The position numbers were made by a program, and so were the translations under genes. The notes below the pieces were generated by a model that saw only the letters and a list, made by a program, of their open reading frames with translations, was not told the origin of the DNA and did no database searches. From Psychrobacillus sp. FSL H8-0483 (GTDB lineage: Bacteria > Bacillota > Bacilli > Bacillales_A > Planococcaceae): a stretch of 64,000 bases of DNA. The stretch is taken from positions 2,215,501 through 2,279,500 of the forward strand of contig NZ_CP152052.1 in the NCBI RefSeq assembly GCF_038637725.1, given 5' to 3'. How positions within the stretch are numbered: the first letter of the stretch is position 1; the number at the start of each line of letters is the position of its first letter. This document shows, piece after piece, positions 8,770 through 17,417 of this stretch.

Positions 8770-10092
8770 TTACTCCCTTATTGTTTGAATAATTGTATCT
8801 AACTCATTTTGTAGTTGAGTAACTCTTTGTTGTATCGATGCAAGTTGTTGACTTATCGGATCATAAGTTATATTCTCTGCTCTTGTAAGATCAACTTCCA
8901 TTAGTCTCGTCAAAGCTTCCTTTATCTTTTTAAGAGCGAGCTGGCTTTTATTTTGATCATTTTCCTCTGCTTTTATTCCATCAAAAATATCTGTTATATC
9001 TTCGACTAATTCTTCTGATCTTGATTTATCTTTTAATAATTCAATGATAGGTTTATAAGATGTAATTGCTTCAGTACCTGGCTCATCATCAATTTCAAAG
9101 TCTAGCTCAATTTGTAGTTCTTCATCAACTGGTACTTGACTTAAATCTACATTATGTCTTTTGGCAAGTTTTTCTAGAACTTCTATTGATTTAGTTCCAA
9201 ATGAGGCTTTATAGTCATAAACCCTTGTTCCTAAGCTTCGTGAATAATTCGCCAGAATAAATGCAATATAACGAGAAGCTTCTAAGTCTTCGCCAGATTT
9301 ATTTTTTAAGTTTCTAGCAATATCCATAAACATTTGTTCATTGCTTTCCTCTAACAAAGAATAATCTCCTGGTTCTTCTAACCATTCAGAAAGATACAAC
9401 TCCGCTTGATCAACAGCGACTATGCGTATATCAATTTCACCTGTTTTTTTCCTCATGAGATCAGCTATTCTTGACTTACTATATCCAACATGAAGAAGCT
9501 CTTTAATGGCGTAACCCTCATTTAACCATTCGTATGGTAAAATTGTAGGTCTTGTCATCTGAAGTTTAATCTCTATTTCTCTTAATTCATCAACATTTGC
9601 ATTTATCGGTAAAACCATACAATCAACATGGCTAAAGTGCTCAATACCAGAACTATATAGTTCTCTCATAGCTGATAGTCTTCTATTTCCATTTACTACT
9701 ACTCCATCAAAAGTGATTAAAAGAGGCTCATGTTGCTTTTCAGTTTCCAATACTTCTTTAATAGGTACTATCGTTTCTCCTTTTCCTTTTTGGGAATATT
9801 GATATAAAAAGTGATGTTGAATTTTTTGAACCGATTCATTTTCTTGTCCCTTTGAAAAGAAATCAATTTTCAAATTATTTTTGCGAATATAAGTTGATTG
9901 ATTAGTAATTGTTCTAAAATTTGCCATTCTATAAACGGGCAATCCAATTGGAATCCTTATAACTGGTAAATCTTGAGGCTCATTTTTATAATAAGGAAAT
10001 AAATGTTTTCGTTCAGTATGCTCTTGTTCCAGTGATATTTGTTCTATTCTAACTTCTGAAGGTAATACTCTTACACGATAGATATCTTCCAT
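8770..10092 (-). CDS. ParB/Srx-fold-like protein of a defence operon
   Basis: The 440-aa protein contains FDGVVVNGNRRLSAMRE, where NGNRR (134-138) matches the G-x-x-R-R nucleotide-binding loop of ParB N-terminal domains. A region around 190-230 (YEWLNEGYAI, YSKSRIADLM) looks like a helix-turn-helix. The C-terminus (about 405-440) is predicted coiled coil. ParB-like CTPase domains occur in plasmid partition, but also beside helicases and methyltransferases in defence loci. No ParA is nearby, so partition is unlikely. It sits between the BglII-like gene (11-nt gap) and the helicase (4-nt gap). It may act as a DNA clamp or regulator. Confidence 0.85.
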   Translation of the reverse strand: MEDIYRVRVLPSEVRIEQISLEQEHTERKHLFPYYKNEPQDLPVIRIPIGLPVYRMANFRTITNQSTYIRKNNLKIDFFSKGQENESVQKIQHHFLYQYSQKGKGETIVPIKEVLETEKQHEPLLITFDGVVVNGNRRLSAMRELYSSGIEHFSHVDCMVLPINANVDELREIEIKLQMTRPTILPYEWLNEGYAIKELLHVGYSKSRIADLMRKKTGEIDIRIVAVDQAELYLSEWLEEPGDYSLLEESNEQMFMDIARNLKNKSGEDLEASRYIAFILANYSRSLGTRVYDYKASFGTKSIEVLEKLAKRHNVDLSQVPVDEELQIELDFEIDDEPGTEAITSYKPIIELLKDKSRSEELVEDITDIFDGIKAEENDQNKSQLALKKIKEALTRLMEVDLTRAENITYDPISQQLASIQQRVTQLQNELDTIIQTIRE

Positions 10093-10103
10093 TTTTCTCT
10101 CTC

Positions 10104-10559
10104 CTATTCAAATGCTAAAATTAATATTGGTACTGTAATAATTCTGTCAAAAATACATAGTTCTTTCCATGCTCTTTCTGCATTTGCAACGTTATCGTTC
10201 ATTTTTTTTGCTGCTTCTTTAGAGGGTAATGCAAACCCTACTGCATTTATTTTTCCTGCTTGATATAAATACTGTAGCTTTAGTAAATCATATGCATACC
10301 TACTAACATTTCCTGTTTGAACTTGAAAGGCCAAATCAGAATATAAAGAAAAGATAGTTACATTACTATCTACTGAAATTCTTACTGGATCAGACCAACC
10401 TTTGGCAGTTAATTGATCCCGAAAATGCTTTGTTACTACCTTTGACATAGATCCATCAATGCTTGATTCTTCACAAATAGATTTGATCCAATCAAGTAAA
10501 TCCCGTCTAGCCCATTCTTCTTCCCCGTATCTGTGAGAATAACAAGCCGCTAACTTCAT
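10104..10559 (-). CDS. BglII/BstYI-like type II restriction endonuclease (active site altered)
   Basis: The 151-aa protein resembles the core of the BglII family: IFSLYSDLAFQVQTGNVSRY, then a helix YDLLKLQYLYQAGKI, then a strand AVGFALPSKE and a C-terminal ITVPILILAF. BglII itself uses Asp84, Glu93 and Gln95. Here the equivalent positions appear to be Asp75, Gln79 and Gln81, so the Glu seems replaced by Gln, which would weaken or abolish metal-dependent cleavage. BglII (about 223 aa) is also longer. It begins the minus-strand operon and is divergent from a methyltransferase gene 157 bp away, the usual restriction-modification layout. Family assignment is by eye. Confidence 0.75.
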   Translation of the reverse strand: MKLAACYSHRYGEEEWARRDLLDWIKSICEESSIDGSMSKVVTKHFRDQLTAKGWSDPVRISVDSNVTIFSLYSDLAFQVQTGNVSRYAYDLLKLQYLYQAGKINAVGFALPSKEAAKKMNDNVANAERAWKELCIFDRIITVPILILAFE

Positions 10560-10716
10560 CTGATTCCTACTTTCAATATGTTTTTTAAAACAACATTAAT
10601 AAAAAGGCTCTAGATATATTTGTATATTTCATCTTGTTCATATTCCAATTCTTTTTACTGGATCTTAGTGTGTTTTATTGATATAATAGATGTAGTACAT
10701 CGAGAAAGGGAATACC
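10560..10716. promoter_or_regulatory. Divergent promoter region of the restriction-modification module
   Basis: This 157-bp gap must carry promoters for both the leftward nuclease/helicase operon and the rightward methyltransferase. A TATAAT box at 10682-10687 is well placed for the methyltransferase, whose ATG follows AAAGGG; no good -35 box is seen 17 nt upstream. No controller-protein gene is present. Confidence 0.45.
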
Positions 10717-12195
10717 ATGAAAATAAATAACCAAGAACTTGATATCAATACCCTTAATAAATATTTAATTGCTAATTCTACAAAGTTAAAAAATTATTTT
10801 CCTATAGACTCCTCGCCCTTTATCGACCTGACAATTACTTCCCCACCCTATTGGAATGCTAAACAATACGGAGATGGTGAACAATCGGGGTTTGGACAGA
10901 GCTATGAGTTATATTTAGAAGATATGAAATCAATTTTTGAAGGAGTATATTCTCTTTCAAAATCAACCGCTTCTCTCTATATAATTATAGATACTATTAA
11001 ACGTGATGGTAAAATGTTAAGATTACCTGATGATTTCGCAAGAATGTTAGAAAGCATTGGTTGGTATCATCAGGATACTATAATTTGGGATAAAGGAAAA
11101 ACATTGCCTTGGTCAAGAAAAGGACAAACAAGAAATATATTTGAGTATATTCTTATGTTTACTAAAAGTAATGTTGATTATAAATATAATGTTGAACAAA
11201 TTAAAAGTGTCGATGAACTAAAAGAATGGTGGATCGATTATCCCGAACGTTATAGTCCTGAAGGAAAAGTTCCAGAGAATATTTGGAAATTTAATATACC
11301 TACTCAGGGTAGCTGGGGGAGTAAACAATCTTTTGACGATGTTGAATTTAGACACGCCTGCCCTTTCCCTCCAGAAATGATGGCCAGATTAGTAAAATTA
11401 TCTTCTGATGAAGAGGACCTAGTATTTGATCCCTTCGCAGGGACTGGTGTTTTACTAGCAACTGCTAAATTATTAAATAGAAAATATTTAGGATTTGATA
11501 CAAATAAAAATTATAAACAAGTTTTCGAAAAAGTTACAGTCCCCCTAGTCGAACAGAAATGGCCAGAAATAGAGACTTACTACGAGATACAGGAAGAGCT
11601 TAAACATATTATGAAATCATCAATCTCCAAACTAAGAATACTTAAATACCCTAAAACTCTTATAAAAAGCTTAAATAAAAGTATTAATTCAGTAAATGAA
11701 AATGAACTTTTTCAAAATACTGTTTATGGAAATTTTTTATTATCTGTTGCAATTAGAAGCGATCTTACTGAAGAGGATATCCTAAAGAACAAAATAGGTA
11801 GGGTTACTTATTATTTTATCATTAATGATTCATTAATTGGGAAAAAAGATACCCTAAATCATATTATTAAGGAAAAAACCAGTAAAGCACCACTCTCTAA
11901 ATTTGGTTTATCTGTTGATTGTTTACTTTGTACAAAAGAAGAATTTCTTAATGATATTATTTTTAAATTAAGTGAAGACTCATATCTATATGCAAATGGT
12001 CAAACTAAATCCTATAACAAGAAAGTATCATTAATAGAGATTCAGGAATTATTTATTCAAGAAAAACTACAATCTTATTTTTTCAAAGATTTACCTCCAA
12101 TCATTTCAAATATTAAAATTTCTGAAGATGAATATTCTATGCTTCCTGCAGAAAAATATGAAAAAAAATCTTTGATTCAGCAACTTTTAAAGTAG
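10717..12195 (+). CDS. DNA methyltransferase, probably N4-cytosine type
   Basis: The 492-aa protein has catalytic motif IV TSPPYW at 41-46, followed about 190 residues later by the S-adenosylmethionine-binding motif I in FDPFAGTGVLLATA. This order is the beta class. The SPPY form is typical of N4-cytosine enzymes, and the BglII methyltransferase is also m4C; N6-adenine cannot be excluded. About 200 C-terminal residues (290-492) match nothing I recognise and could be a target-recognition or partner-binding domain. AAAGGG precedes the ATG. Its divergent position beside a BglII-like gene suggests it protects host sites from the adjacent system. Confidence 0.92.
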   Translation: MKINNQELDINTLNKYLIANSTKLKNYFPIDSSPFIDLTITSPPYWNAKQYGDGEQSGFGQSYELYLEDMKSIFEGVYSLSKSTASLYIIIDTIKRDGKMLRLPDDFARMLESIGWYHQDTIIWDKGKTLPWSRKGQTRNIFEYILMFTKSNVDYKYNVEQIKSVDELKEWWIDYPERYSPEGKVPENIWKFNIPTQGSWGSKQSFDDVEFRHACPFPPEMMARLVKLSSDEEDLVFDPFAGTGVLLATAKLLNRKYLGFDTNKNYKQVFEKVTVPLVEQKWPEIETYYEIQEELKHIMKSSISKLRILKYPKTLIKSLNKSINSVNENELFQNTVYGNFLLSVAIRSDLTEEDILKNKIGRVTYYFIINDSLIGKKDTLNHIIKEKTSKAPLSKFGLSVDCLLCTKEEFLNDIIFKLSEDSYLYANGQTKSYNKKVSLIEIQELFIQEKLQSYFFKDLPPIISNIKISEDEYSMLPAEKYEKKSLIQQLLK

Positions 12196-12204
12196 AAAAA
12201 CATT

Positions 12205-12228
12205 AAAGTCCTTCCTTCGGGGGACTTT
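12205..12228 (+). terminator. Terminator of the methyltransferase gene
   Basis: AAAGTCC and GGACTTT form a G/C-containing stem around a 10-nt loop, ten bases past the stop codon, followed by TCTTATT. Confidence 0.7.
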
Positions 12229-12370
12229 CTTATTAAACTAACTTAAGATTCTGCGCATAGAACTATGCCGTCTGTTGAGTTGAGTGCTTAGCATAGTCGC
12301 TATTTTAACACCCTTTTCAATATATTTATTGATTATAACATTTACACTATTTAAATATTCAAAAATTTCA

Positions 12371-12425
12371 AATAAGCATTAAAGGAGTAGTAACCTGTAA
12401 AATGACTACTCCTTTAATGCTTATT
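12371..12425. repeat. Perfect 21-bp inverted repeat at the resolvase 3' end
   Basis: The arms 12371-12391 and 12405-12425 are exact complements with a 13-nt loop. The right arm overlaps the last codons of the serine recombinase gene. It could be a bidirectional terminator, but the long exact arms could also be a recombination site of the adjacent recombinase. Confidence 0.6.
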
Positions 12426-13023
12426 TGGCTATTGTTCCATGCTTTTTTAGTTCAACATAAAAACTAGCTTTAGGTATACCATTAAATTTAAGTATATCTG
12501 ATACGCTCAATTTATTTTCTGCTCTATTGTTATATTGTTCAATAGCTTTCTGCATCGCTTTAGGTGAAAACCCTGCTTTTCTCCCCATATGTTTACCCTG
12601 TTCTTTTGCTCTTTCTCTCCCTTCTGTAGTACGTTCTACAATCAAATCACGTTCAAATTGTGCGAATGAACCTAATATGTTAAATAGTAAAGTACCTAGA
12701 CTGTTGGATTTACCATCTGCTTCAAATGTCATGTTCTCTTTTAGGAACTGTACGTTAACTCCTTTTTCTTTCAAATCATCTACAATCTTGTTTAAATCCA
12801 TTATCGAACGTGCTAGTCTGTCAATCTTTGTTACGACTAATGTATCTCCTTCTCTTAGATACTCAATACAATCTTTTAACGCTGTTCTTTGCTTTGTACT
12901 TATTCCTGTCATCTTCTCATGAAATATTTTTATTACCCCTGCTTCTTCAAGTAATACCTTCTGTGTCTCTAATCCGTTGTCTTGTCCTGCTGTTGATACT
13001 CTCGCATATCCAATGACAGCCAT
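12421..13023 (-). CDS. Serine recombinase (resolvase/invertase family)
   Basis: The 200-aa protein is a normal-length small serine recombinase. The catalytic Ser10 lies in GYARVS, followed by the conserved regions KIDRLARS and GSFAQFERDLIVERT and a C-terminal helix-turn-helix (SVSDILKFNGIPKASFYVEL). Such enzymes resolve cointegrates or invert DNA at short inverted sites. It is a single gene with no transposase partner and separates the restriction module from the NERD gene. A 21-bp inverted repeat overlaps its 3' end. Confidence 0.93.
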   Translation of the reverse strand: MAVIGYARVSTAGQDNGLETQKVLLEEAGVIKIFHEKMTGISTKQRTALKDCIEYLREGDTLVVTKIDRLARSIMDLNKIVDDLKEKGVNVQFLKENMTFEADGKSNSLGTLLFNILGSFAQFERDLIVERTTEGRERAKEQGKHMGRKAGFSPKAMQKAIEQYNNRAENKLSVSDILKFNGIPKASFYVELKKHGTIAK

Positions 13024-13182
13024 ATCATCTGCTCCTGTCTAAAAGTTAATTATGTTTTATACATTTAATTATAGACTAACTTAAAGACTATTTAAAGCAA
13101 TTTAACCATAGCATTTTCAACTATTTTAATGCATGTCTAGAAGTTGAAACTTCTGTACTAATAAATCTTTTAATAAAAAAGA

Positions 13183-13206
13183 GCATCACTCTTTTTAAGA
13201 GGATGC
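13183..13206 (-). terminator. Hairpin past the NERD gene
   Basis: GCATC-A-CTCT pairs with AGAG-GATGC around TTTTA. On the minus strand it follows the NERD gene and is succeeded by a TTTTTTA run. Confidence 0.5.
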
Positions 13207-13247
13207 ACGAATATATATATGTTGGAGGGATTACCCTTAGTAATCGT

Positions 13248-14084
13248 TTATAGAGTTTTTTGATGTTCATAACAATAAATACTACCCTTAAACCGTACTT
13301 TATTTGATAAACAATAGGCTTTAACCTTTTCAGAAACTGCCTTGCCACACGTTTTACAAGTCGATAGGTTACTCTCATTCTTAACGATTTCTCTATTTTC
13401 TTTTTCTTTCAACTTTTCAATATGCATATCTCTTATTTGAGAATCAGTTATGTTAGTTTCTTTTAACCTATTATATAAATCCAGTATTTCATTATCTGAA
13501 TAAATCGGTGCTGGGTTTTGAAGCTTAAGCACATTAACCTTTCTAGAAATATACTCAGATAATTCTGTGTCATATACAATTAAATCATTCGATTGTATCT
13601 TTCTTAGTTCCTCATTTACTTTAAATGTACACCTTTTAGTAAAAGACACCATTGATACAAATTGTGTCTCATCAGATGTCTCGAGTACTCCCTTAATCGC
13701 TTGTATATGACCATAATTCTGATTAAAAGGATTCATCAATGGAAATTTACCATTAACACTCCACCGACCTCTGCTTCTATCACCGTATATAGTCCCAGCA
13801 TAATTTTTAGTCTCAACAACAAATATCGCATATGGTGTAAAGACAACATGGTCTATTTGTGAATAACCAGACTTTGCATGAGTATTGACAATTAACACAT
13901 CGCTAAGATATTTACTATTTTTAGGTAGTTGGTCAAGTTGGATGTTTATCTTATATTCTCCAAGGTCACCAATTCTTGTAGAAGTAATATTGGATTTGTT
14001 CTCGGTGTTATCTTTATATGAAACAGAGACTTTTTTTGTAGATTCTCCCTTAAATACCTTTTCGAAAATCCTTGAAAACATCAT
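13248..14084 (-). CDS. NERD-domain protein with C-terminal zinc ribbon
   Basis: The product (278 aa from the chosen start) contains a NERD (nuclease-related) domain: GDLGEYKI, SQIDHVVFTPYAIFVVETKN and NPFNQNYGHIQAIK. The D...E-x-K pattern is shared with PD-(D/E)xK nucleases. At the C-terminus are CKTCG and a further Cys and His, suggesting a zinc ribbon. I start at the ATG at 14084 because a GGGGGG run lies just upstream; the longer frame adds 23 residues without a ribosome binding site. NERD proteins are common in Bacillus islands, and some are linked to phage defence; the exact function is unknown. Confidence 0.87.
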   Translation of the reverse strand: MMFSRIFEKVFKGESTKKVSVSYKDNTENKSNITSTRIGDLGEYKINIQLDQLPKNSKYLSDVLIVNTHAKSGYSQIDHVVFTPYAIFVVETKNYAGTIYGDRSRGRWSVNGKFPLMNPFNQNYGHIQAIKGVLETSDETQFVSMVSFTKRCTFKVNEELRKIQSNDLIVYDTELSEYISRKVNVLKLQNPAPIYSDNEILDLYNRLKETNITDSQIRDMHIEKLKEKENREIVKNESNLSTCKTCGKAVSEKVKAYCLSNKVRFKGSIYCYEHQKTL

Positions 14085-14197
14085 AAATTCCCCCCTTACC
14101 TTTATATCGTTGACACTCTCTTTTAGTTTATAGGGATTCGAACTTCTGTACACTCCAATTTTATTAACATGAAAAAGACTACTTAAAAGAAGTAGTC

Positions 14198-14320
14198 TTG
14201 GGATTACACTTTACACTCACAGCTTCAGTCGTTAAGAATAATGCAACTACAGACGCACCGTTTTGAAGCGCTGAACGAGTTGCAGAACCATTTTTTTCAG
14301 GATTTATCAGAGTAACACCA
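14198..14320 (-). pseudogene. GroEL C-terminal fragment
   Basis: The minus-strand frame reads ATRSALQNGASVVALFLTTE and continues AVSV before a foreign tail and stop. It is close to the GroEL C-terminal signature [22 protein letters not shown]. Only about 30 residues of the chaperonin remain, with no start. The tail encodes a hairpin (AGACTAC/GTAGTCT). Confidence 0.6.
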
Positions 14321-14540
14321 CTTCTCAATCAATTTAATATATTTCTATTACTAAATATTTGTTGCATTTTGTGAAGTAATAACCTTCTACTCGATTGTTT
14401 TACGTTGAATAACTACTCCATTTTTGAGAATTGGTTATGATTTCTTTTTATGCTCTATACTCTATTTGAACGACGATAATTCCATCTATATATATAAACA
14501 CTCAGTTATTTACGCTTTTCAGTAACTCAATATTAGCAGT
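14321..14540. other. Degenerate AT-rich spacer
   Basis: No gene is seen. The part 14426-14490 resembles 5560-5630, so the decayed material beside the GroEL-like scraps is duplicated between the two places. Confidence 0.4.
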
Positions 14541-15362
14541 TTATTCATTGCTTAAAATCACTCTTAACTCCTCAATTTCATATGGTGGTCTTCTACTATG
14601 AATCACAGAATGACAATTTGGACAAACAGGTCGTAAATCTTTAATAGGGTTTACTTCATACTTACTAGCAATTTCATGCAATGGTATTATATGATGAACG
14701 TGGATAATACCTTTGGCTAATTCTCCATACGCTTTTTCAAAATTAAAATTACATACAGTACAATTGTATCCATAATGTTTCAAACACTCTTGTCGTGCTT
14801 TTGTATTCCTTTCATATTTGTTAACCAATACCTTTTGGGCAGAACCCTCAAAATAAGTTAGATTATTGGAAATCTCTTCAGACATGAAAGCACTGTTATT
14901 AAAATAGGTAACATCAATCTTCTCATTTGAAATCTTCAGCTCCGTTTTCCCACTCAAAAGTTCATTAATTGTAAAGTAACAATGGTTTGCTTGTTTCGGA
15001 TGCCTTGGCATATTTTTTAATTGAATGTAAGGCTTTAGTATATAGAATTTATAATCAGTATTCTGCTCATTAAAACCATATGTATTTTTTCTTTCTTCTA
15101 TATAATGAATAACTCTTTTCTTTTGCGTAGTATCTTGGATAGTATTATTAATTATATTTTTGTCATAGGGATTCAGCCTAAAAATATCCTCAACAAAATA
15201 TAACCTCTCCATTACCCCTCCCTTTCCTCTAAACGTATAATAGAGCGAGTTTTTATATTCATAACCTTTCTTATCTGGGTGGGCATGGATACCATATTTA
15301 TATATTAAATCTAAAGTTCCACTTGCAGGTATTGAAATAATTTCCCTTTCATACTGTTGCAA
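14541..15362 (-). CDS. HNH endonuclease, copy 1
   Basis: The 273-aa protein has a C-terminal HNH nuclease: CTVC and CPNCH as the zinc-binding pairs, and HVHHIIPL carrying the catalytic histidines. The N-terminal 170 residues are an unassigned domain that could read modified DNA. The start codon is TTG at 15362, with GGGGAGAGAGGA just upstream; the first ATG is 50 codons in and would remove much of the N-domain. The next gene upstream on the same strand is a second HNH protein, and the two share the order C-x-x-C, EKYGEL-like, HHIIP, CxNCH. Such N-domain plus HNH proteins often act as modification-dependent restriction enzymes; that role is inferred. Confidence 0.85.
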   Translation of the reverse strand: MQQYEREIISIPASGTLDLIYKYGIHAHPDKKGYEYKNSLYYTFRGKGGVMERLYFVEDIFRLNPYDKNIINNTIQDTTQKKRVIHYIEERKNTYGFNEQNTDYKFYILKPYIQLKNMPRHPKQANHCYFTINELLSGKTELKISNEKIDVTYFNNSAFMSEEISNNLTYFEGSAQKVLVNKYERNTKARQECLKHYGYNCTVCNFNFEKAYGELAKGIIHVHHIIPLHEIASKYEVNPIKDLRPVCPNCHSVIHSRRPPYEIEELRVILSNE

Positions 15363-15432
15363 ATCCTCTCTCCCCTTCTAATATAATTAAAAATGATTTT
15401 AACTTTTCGTTAGTAAATCTCCACTTAGTTAT

Positions 15433-16434
15433 CTATTTTATTAATTCTCTAAGTTCCATCTTGTTTAACCATGGTCTTCGTCTATGAAGCATTTTATGAC
15501 AGTTAGAACAAACTAGAGCAATGTCTTCTACTAGAGTACTTTGTCCCACTTCAAGTTCTGACACTGGAATTATATGATGCCCCTCTATGAAGTCTTCTCC
15601 TAGTTCTCCATATTTTTCAAAGAAGTCAAAGTCGCACACCTCACAAAAGAGCCTTCCATGTTTATCTTTGAAGCGTTCTTTTGCAAGTTTGATAATCTTT
15701 GGGTTTCTTTCTCTAACAAGATGTGTCCTAAGCTTTCTTTTCCCCTCTGCAAAACTCATATCATCTTCAATTAAACTAACATTATTATTAGTAGGACTGA
15801 AATTTCTTAAGCCCCAATAACCTTTGCCTTTTCCTTCTATTGAATAGAACAAATCACTTTCGTCTCCAGGATTACCTCTAAAAATATCACAATCACTTGA
15901 ATGTAAATATATTTGTTTTCTTATTTGCGATTTCCAGTCGACATAAGCTAATAAATCAATCTGATTCTTTTGTTGTATCGTTAAATATATATCTTCAAGA
16001 GTTCCACTCCCACCAAGCTCTTTTAATGACACTAATATTTCTGATATCCATTCTGTAAATTTACTTGTAGATAAAAGTGGTAGAGTATCATCATCATCAT
16101 CATCATCATTTGATTCTTCTATTTCATAACGATAATCAGTTAACCTAGTTTGGGCAATTTCTAGTTCTTCTTTAGTGAATAATGGTCTAAATTCTTTTCT
16201 TAGTATCACTGCTTCAGTCGATAAGTCTAATCTATTAAATTCCCATAACTTATAGAAACCAGTAGATGTTTCGGAACTATGAATCAATTTTTTAGCAGTA
16301 GTATAACCACCCTCAGTTGCTATCATTTGATTGAATATAGTTGGATTATAGCCAATGCTTTTTGCACTTTTTGCTACTTCAACCAAAGCTCTATGTAACT
16401 GGTTTTGTAATTGTTGATTTTGATCCTCAGACAT
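15433..16434 (-). CDS. HNH endonuclease, copy 2, with winged-helix-like middle domain
   Basis: The 333-aa protein ends in an HNH domain: CEVC, EGHHIIPV and CSNCH. The middle (about 125-220) looks like a winged-helix DNA-reading domain (LGGSGTLEDIYLTI, then DCDIFRG and GYWGL), similar in style to the N-domains of Mrr/HARE-HTH restriction proteins. A run of seven Asp residues near residue 110 is encoded by an ATC/TCA microsatellite at about 16087-16109. GGAGAG precedes the ATG. It is 70 bp upstream of the other HNH gene and may be co-transcribed. Confidence 0.87.
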   Translation of the reverse strand: MSEDQNQQLQNQLHRALVEVAKSAKSIGYNPTIFNQMIATEGGYTTAKKLIHSSETSTGFYKLWEFNRLDLSTEAVILRKEFRPLFTKEELEIAQTRLTDYRYEIEESNDDDDDDDTLPLLSTSKFTEWISEILVSLKELGGSGTLEDIYLTIQQKNQIDLLAYVDWKSQIRKQIYLHSSDCDIFRGNPGDESDLFYSIEGKGKGYWGLRNFSPTNNNVSLIEDDMSFAEGKRKLRTHLVRERNPKIIKLAKERFKDKHGRLFCEVCDFDFFEKYGELGEDFIEGHHIIPVSELEVGQSTLVEDIALVCSNCHKMLHRRRPWLNKMELRELIK

Positions 16435-16476
16435 TCTATTCTCTCCTTTTCTTTTTAATTCAAATAACTATATAAG

Positions 16477-16590
16477 TTTGTTAAACTTCTTTATTTATCA
16501 ATAGTTTTAATTATACCTTTTAATTGGTATAATGTGGAATAAAAATTAATCGGATTTACTTCTATAGAATGTGAAGTTAGAGATACTTTG
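16477..16590. repeat. Duplicated promoter-like segment, copy 1
   Basis: About 110 bp here are closely similar to 17418-17523, sharing TTTGTTAAACTTCTT and TAGTTTTAATTATACCTTTT and a TATAAT box (16528-16533). Copy 2 precedes a gene on the plus strand; copy 1 no longer has a plus-strand gene after it, so a gene was probably lost or replaced. Confidence 0.6.
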
Positions 16591-16723
16591 CTCTCTCTCT
16601 ACCTTCAGTAAAGGAACGCTCTCAAGCTAAATGGAACTTGACATTGACTATCAAAAAATTTGTTGTGATTATCACCATAAAAGATGATTTTTCACAAACA
16701 TGACTTTATATCTATTAAGTTAA

Positions 16724-17290
16724 TCAACGATTATTTTGCAATCTGAGATATTTCACAAGTTTTTCCAAAGACTCTTTGTACTCATTCCTTAAAACACTGT
16801 TAACATCAATATGCCTTTGGATTTGTATATCACTACTTTCAGTTGTATATTTGTAATAACTTTCTTCAAGAGACTCTTTTCCGAATAAATACCTATCGAG
16901 AATATTTATGATACGTTCTATCTCTCTATATAGGTCTTCCTCTAAAAATATTCTAGATTTCTTTAAATTTATTTTTGCCTTTTTTGAAAAAGACTTAGCT
17001 TTATTTCTATTACGTGGAAAGTTACTATCCCAAAGCTCATCTACAAATTCCTCAAGGTCAATCAGGTTTTCCCATAATTCTAATTGCTTGTCAAAATTTT
17101 TATTTTGATGTAAGGAAAACATCAAAAAGTTTTTTGACGACTCATCCTTTAAAGTTTCCATTTCTTTAGCCAACATTCTATTACTCTTTGTCATTCTGAA
17201 TTGAGTAACAATGTTTATGGTTACTACTATTATTGATACAATACTTGTAATTAACGTTGCCATTACCTGTGGTAGTAATATAATCTCCAT
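16724..17290 (-). CDS. Membrane-anchored helical protein, unknown function
   Basis: The 188-aa protein has one N-terminal transmembrane segment (about residues 8-30, rich in Ile/Val) and then a charged, largely helical cytoplasmic part with probable coiled coil (LEEFVDEL, RIINILDRYL). It begins with ATG, with GGGAG just upstream. No family is recognised. Its place between nuclease genes in the island suggests an effector or sensor of a defence system, but nothing in the sequence proves that. Confidence 0.7.
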   Translation of the reverse strand: MEIILLPQVMATLITSIVSIIVVTINIVTQFRMTKSNRMLAKEMETLKDESSKNFLMFSLHQNKNFDKQLELWENLIDLEEFVDELWDSNFPRNRNKAKSFSKKAKINLKKSRIFLEEDLYREIERIINILDRYLFGKESLEESYYKYTTESSDIQIQRHIDVNSVLRNEYKESLEKLVKYLRLQNNR

Positions 17291-17417
17291 GACTTCTCCC
17301 TTTTAATAACCATAGTTAGTAAATTTTAATTGCTTTGCTTTCGAATGATTTCTTTTAGTTCTTCAATACTTAATACATCATCTTTTATCCTATGTACCAT
17401 ACGATGACAAAAATAAA

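Noticed and set aside
8770-10092. Plasmid partition system from the ParB-like gene
   Set aside because: No ParA gene or iteron/parS cluster nearby; the gene is embedded in a helicase/nuclease operon.
13121-13378. 85-codon minus-strand frame
   Set aside because: It overlaps the NERD gene in another frame, lacks a ribosome binding site and has low-complexity basic composition.
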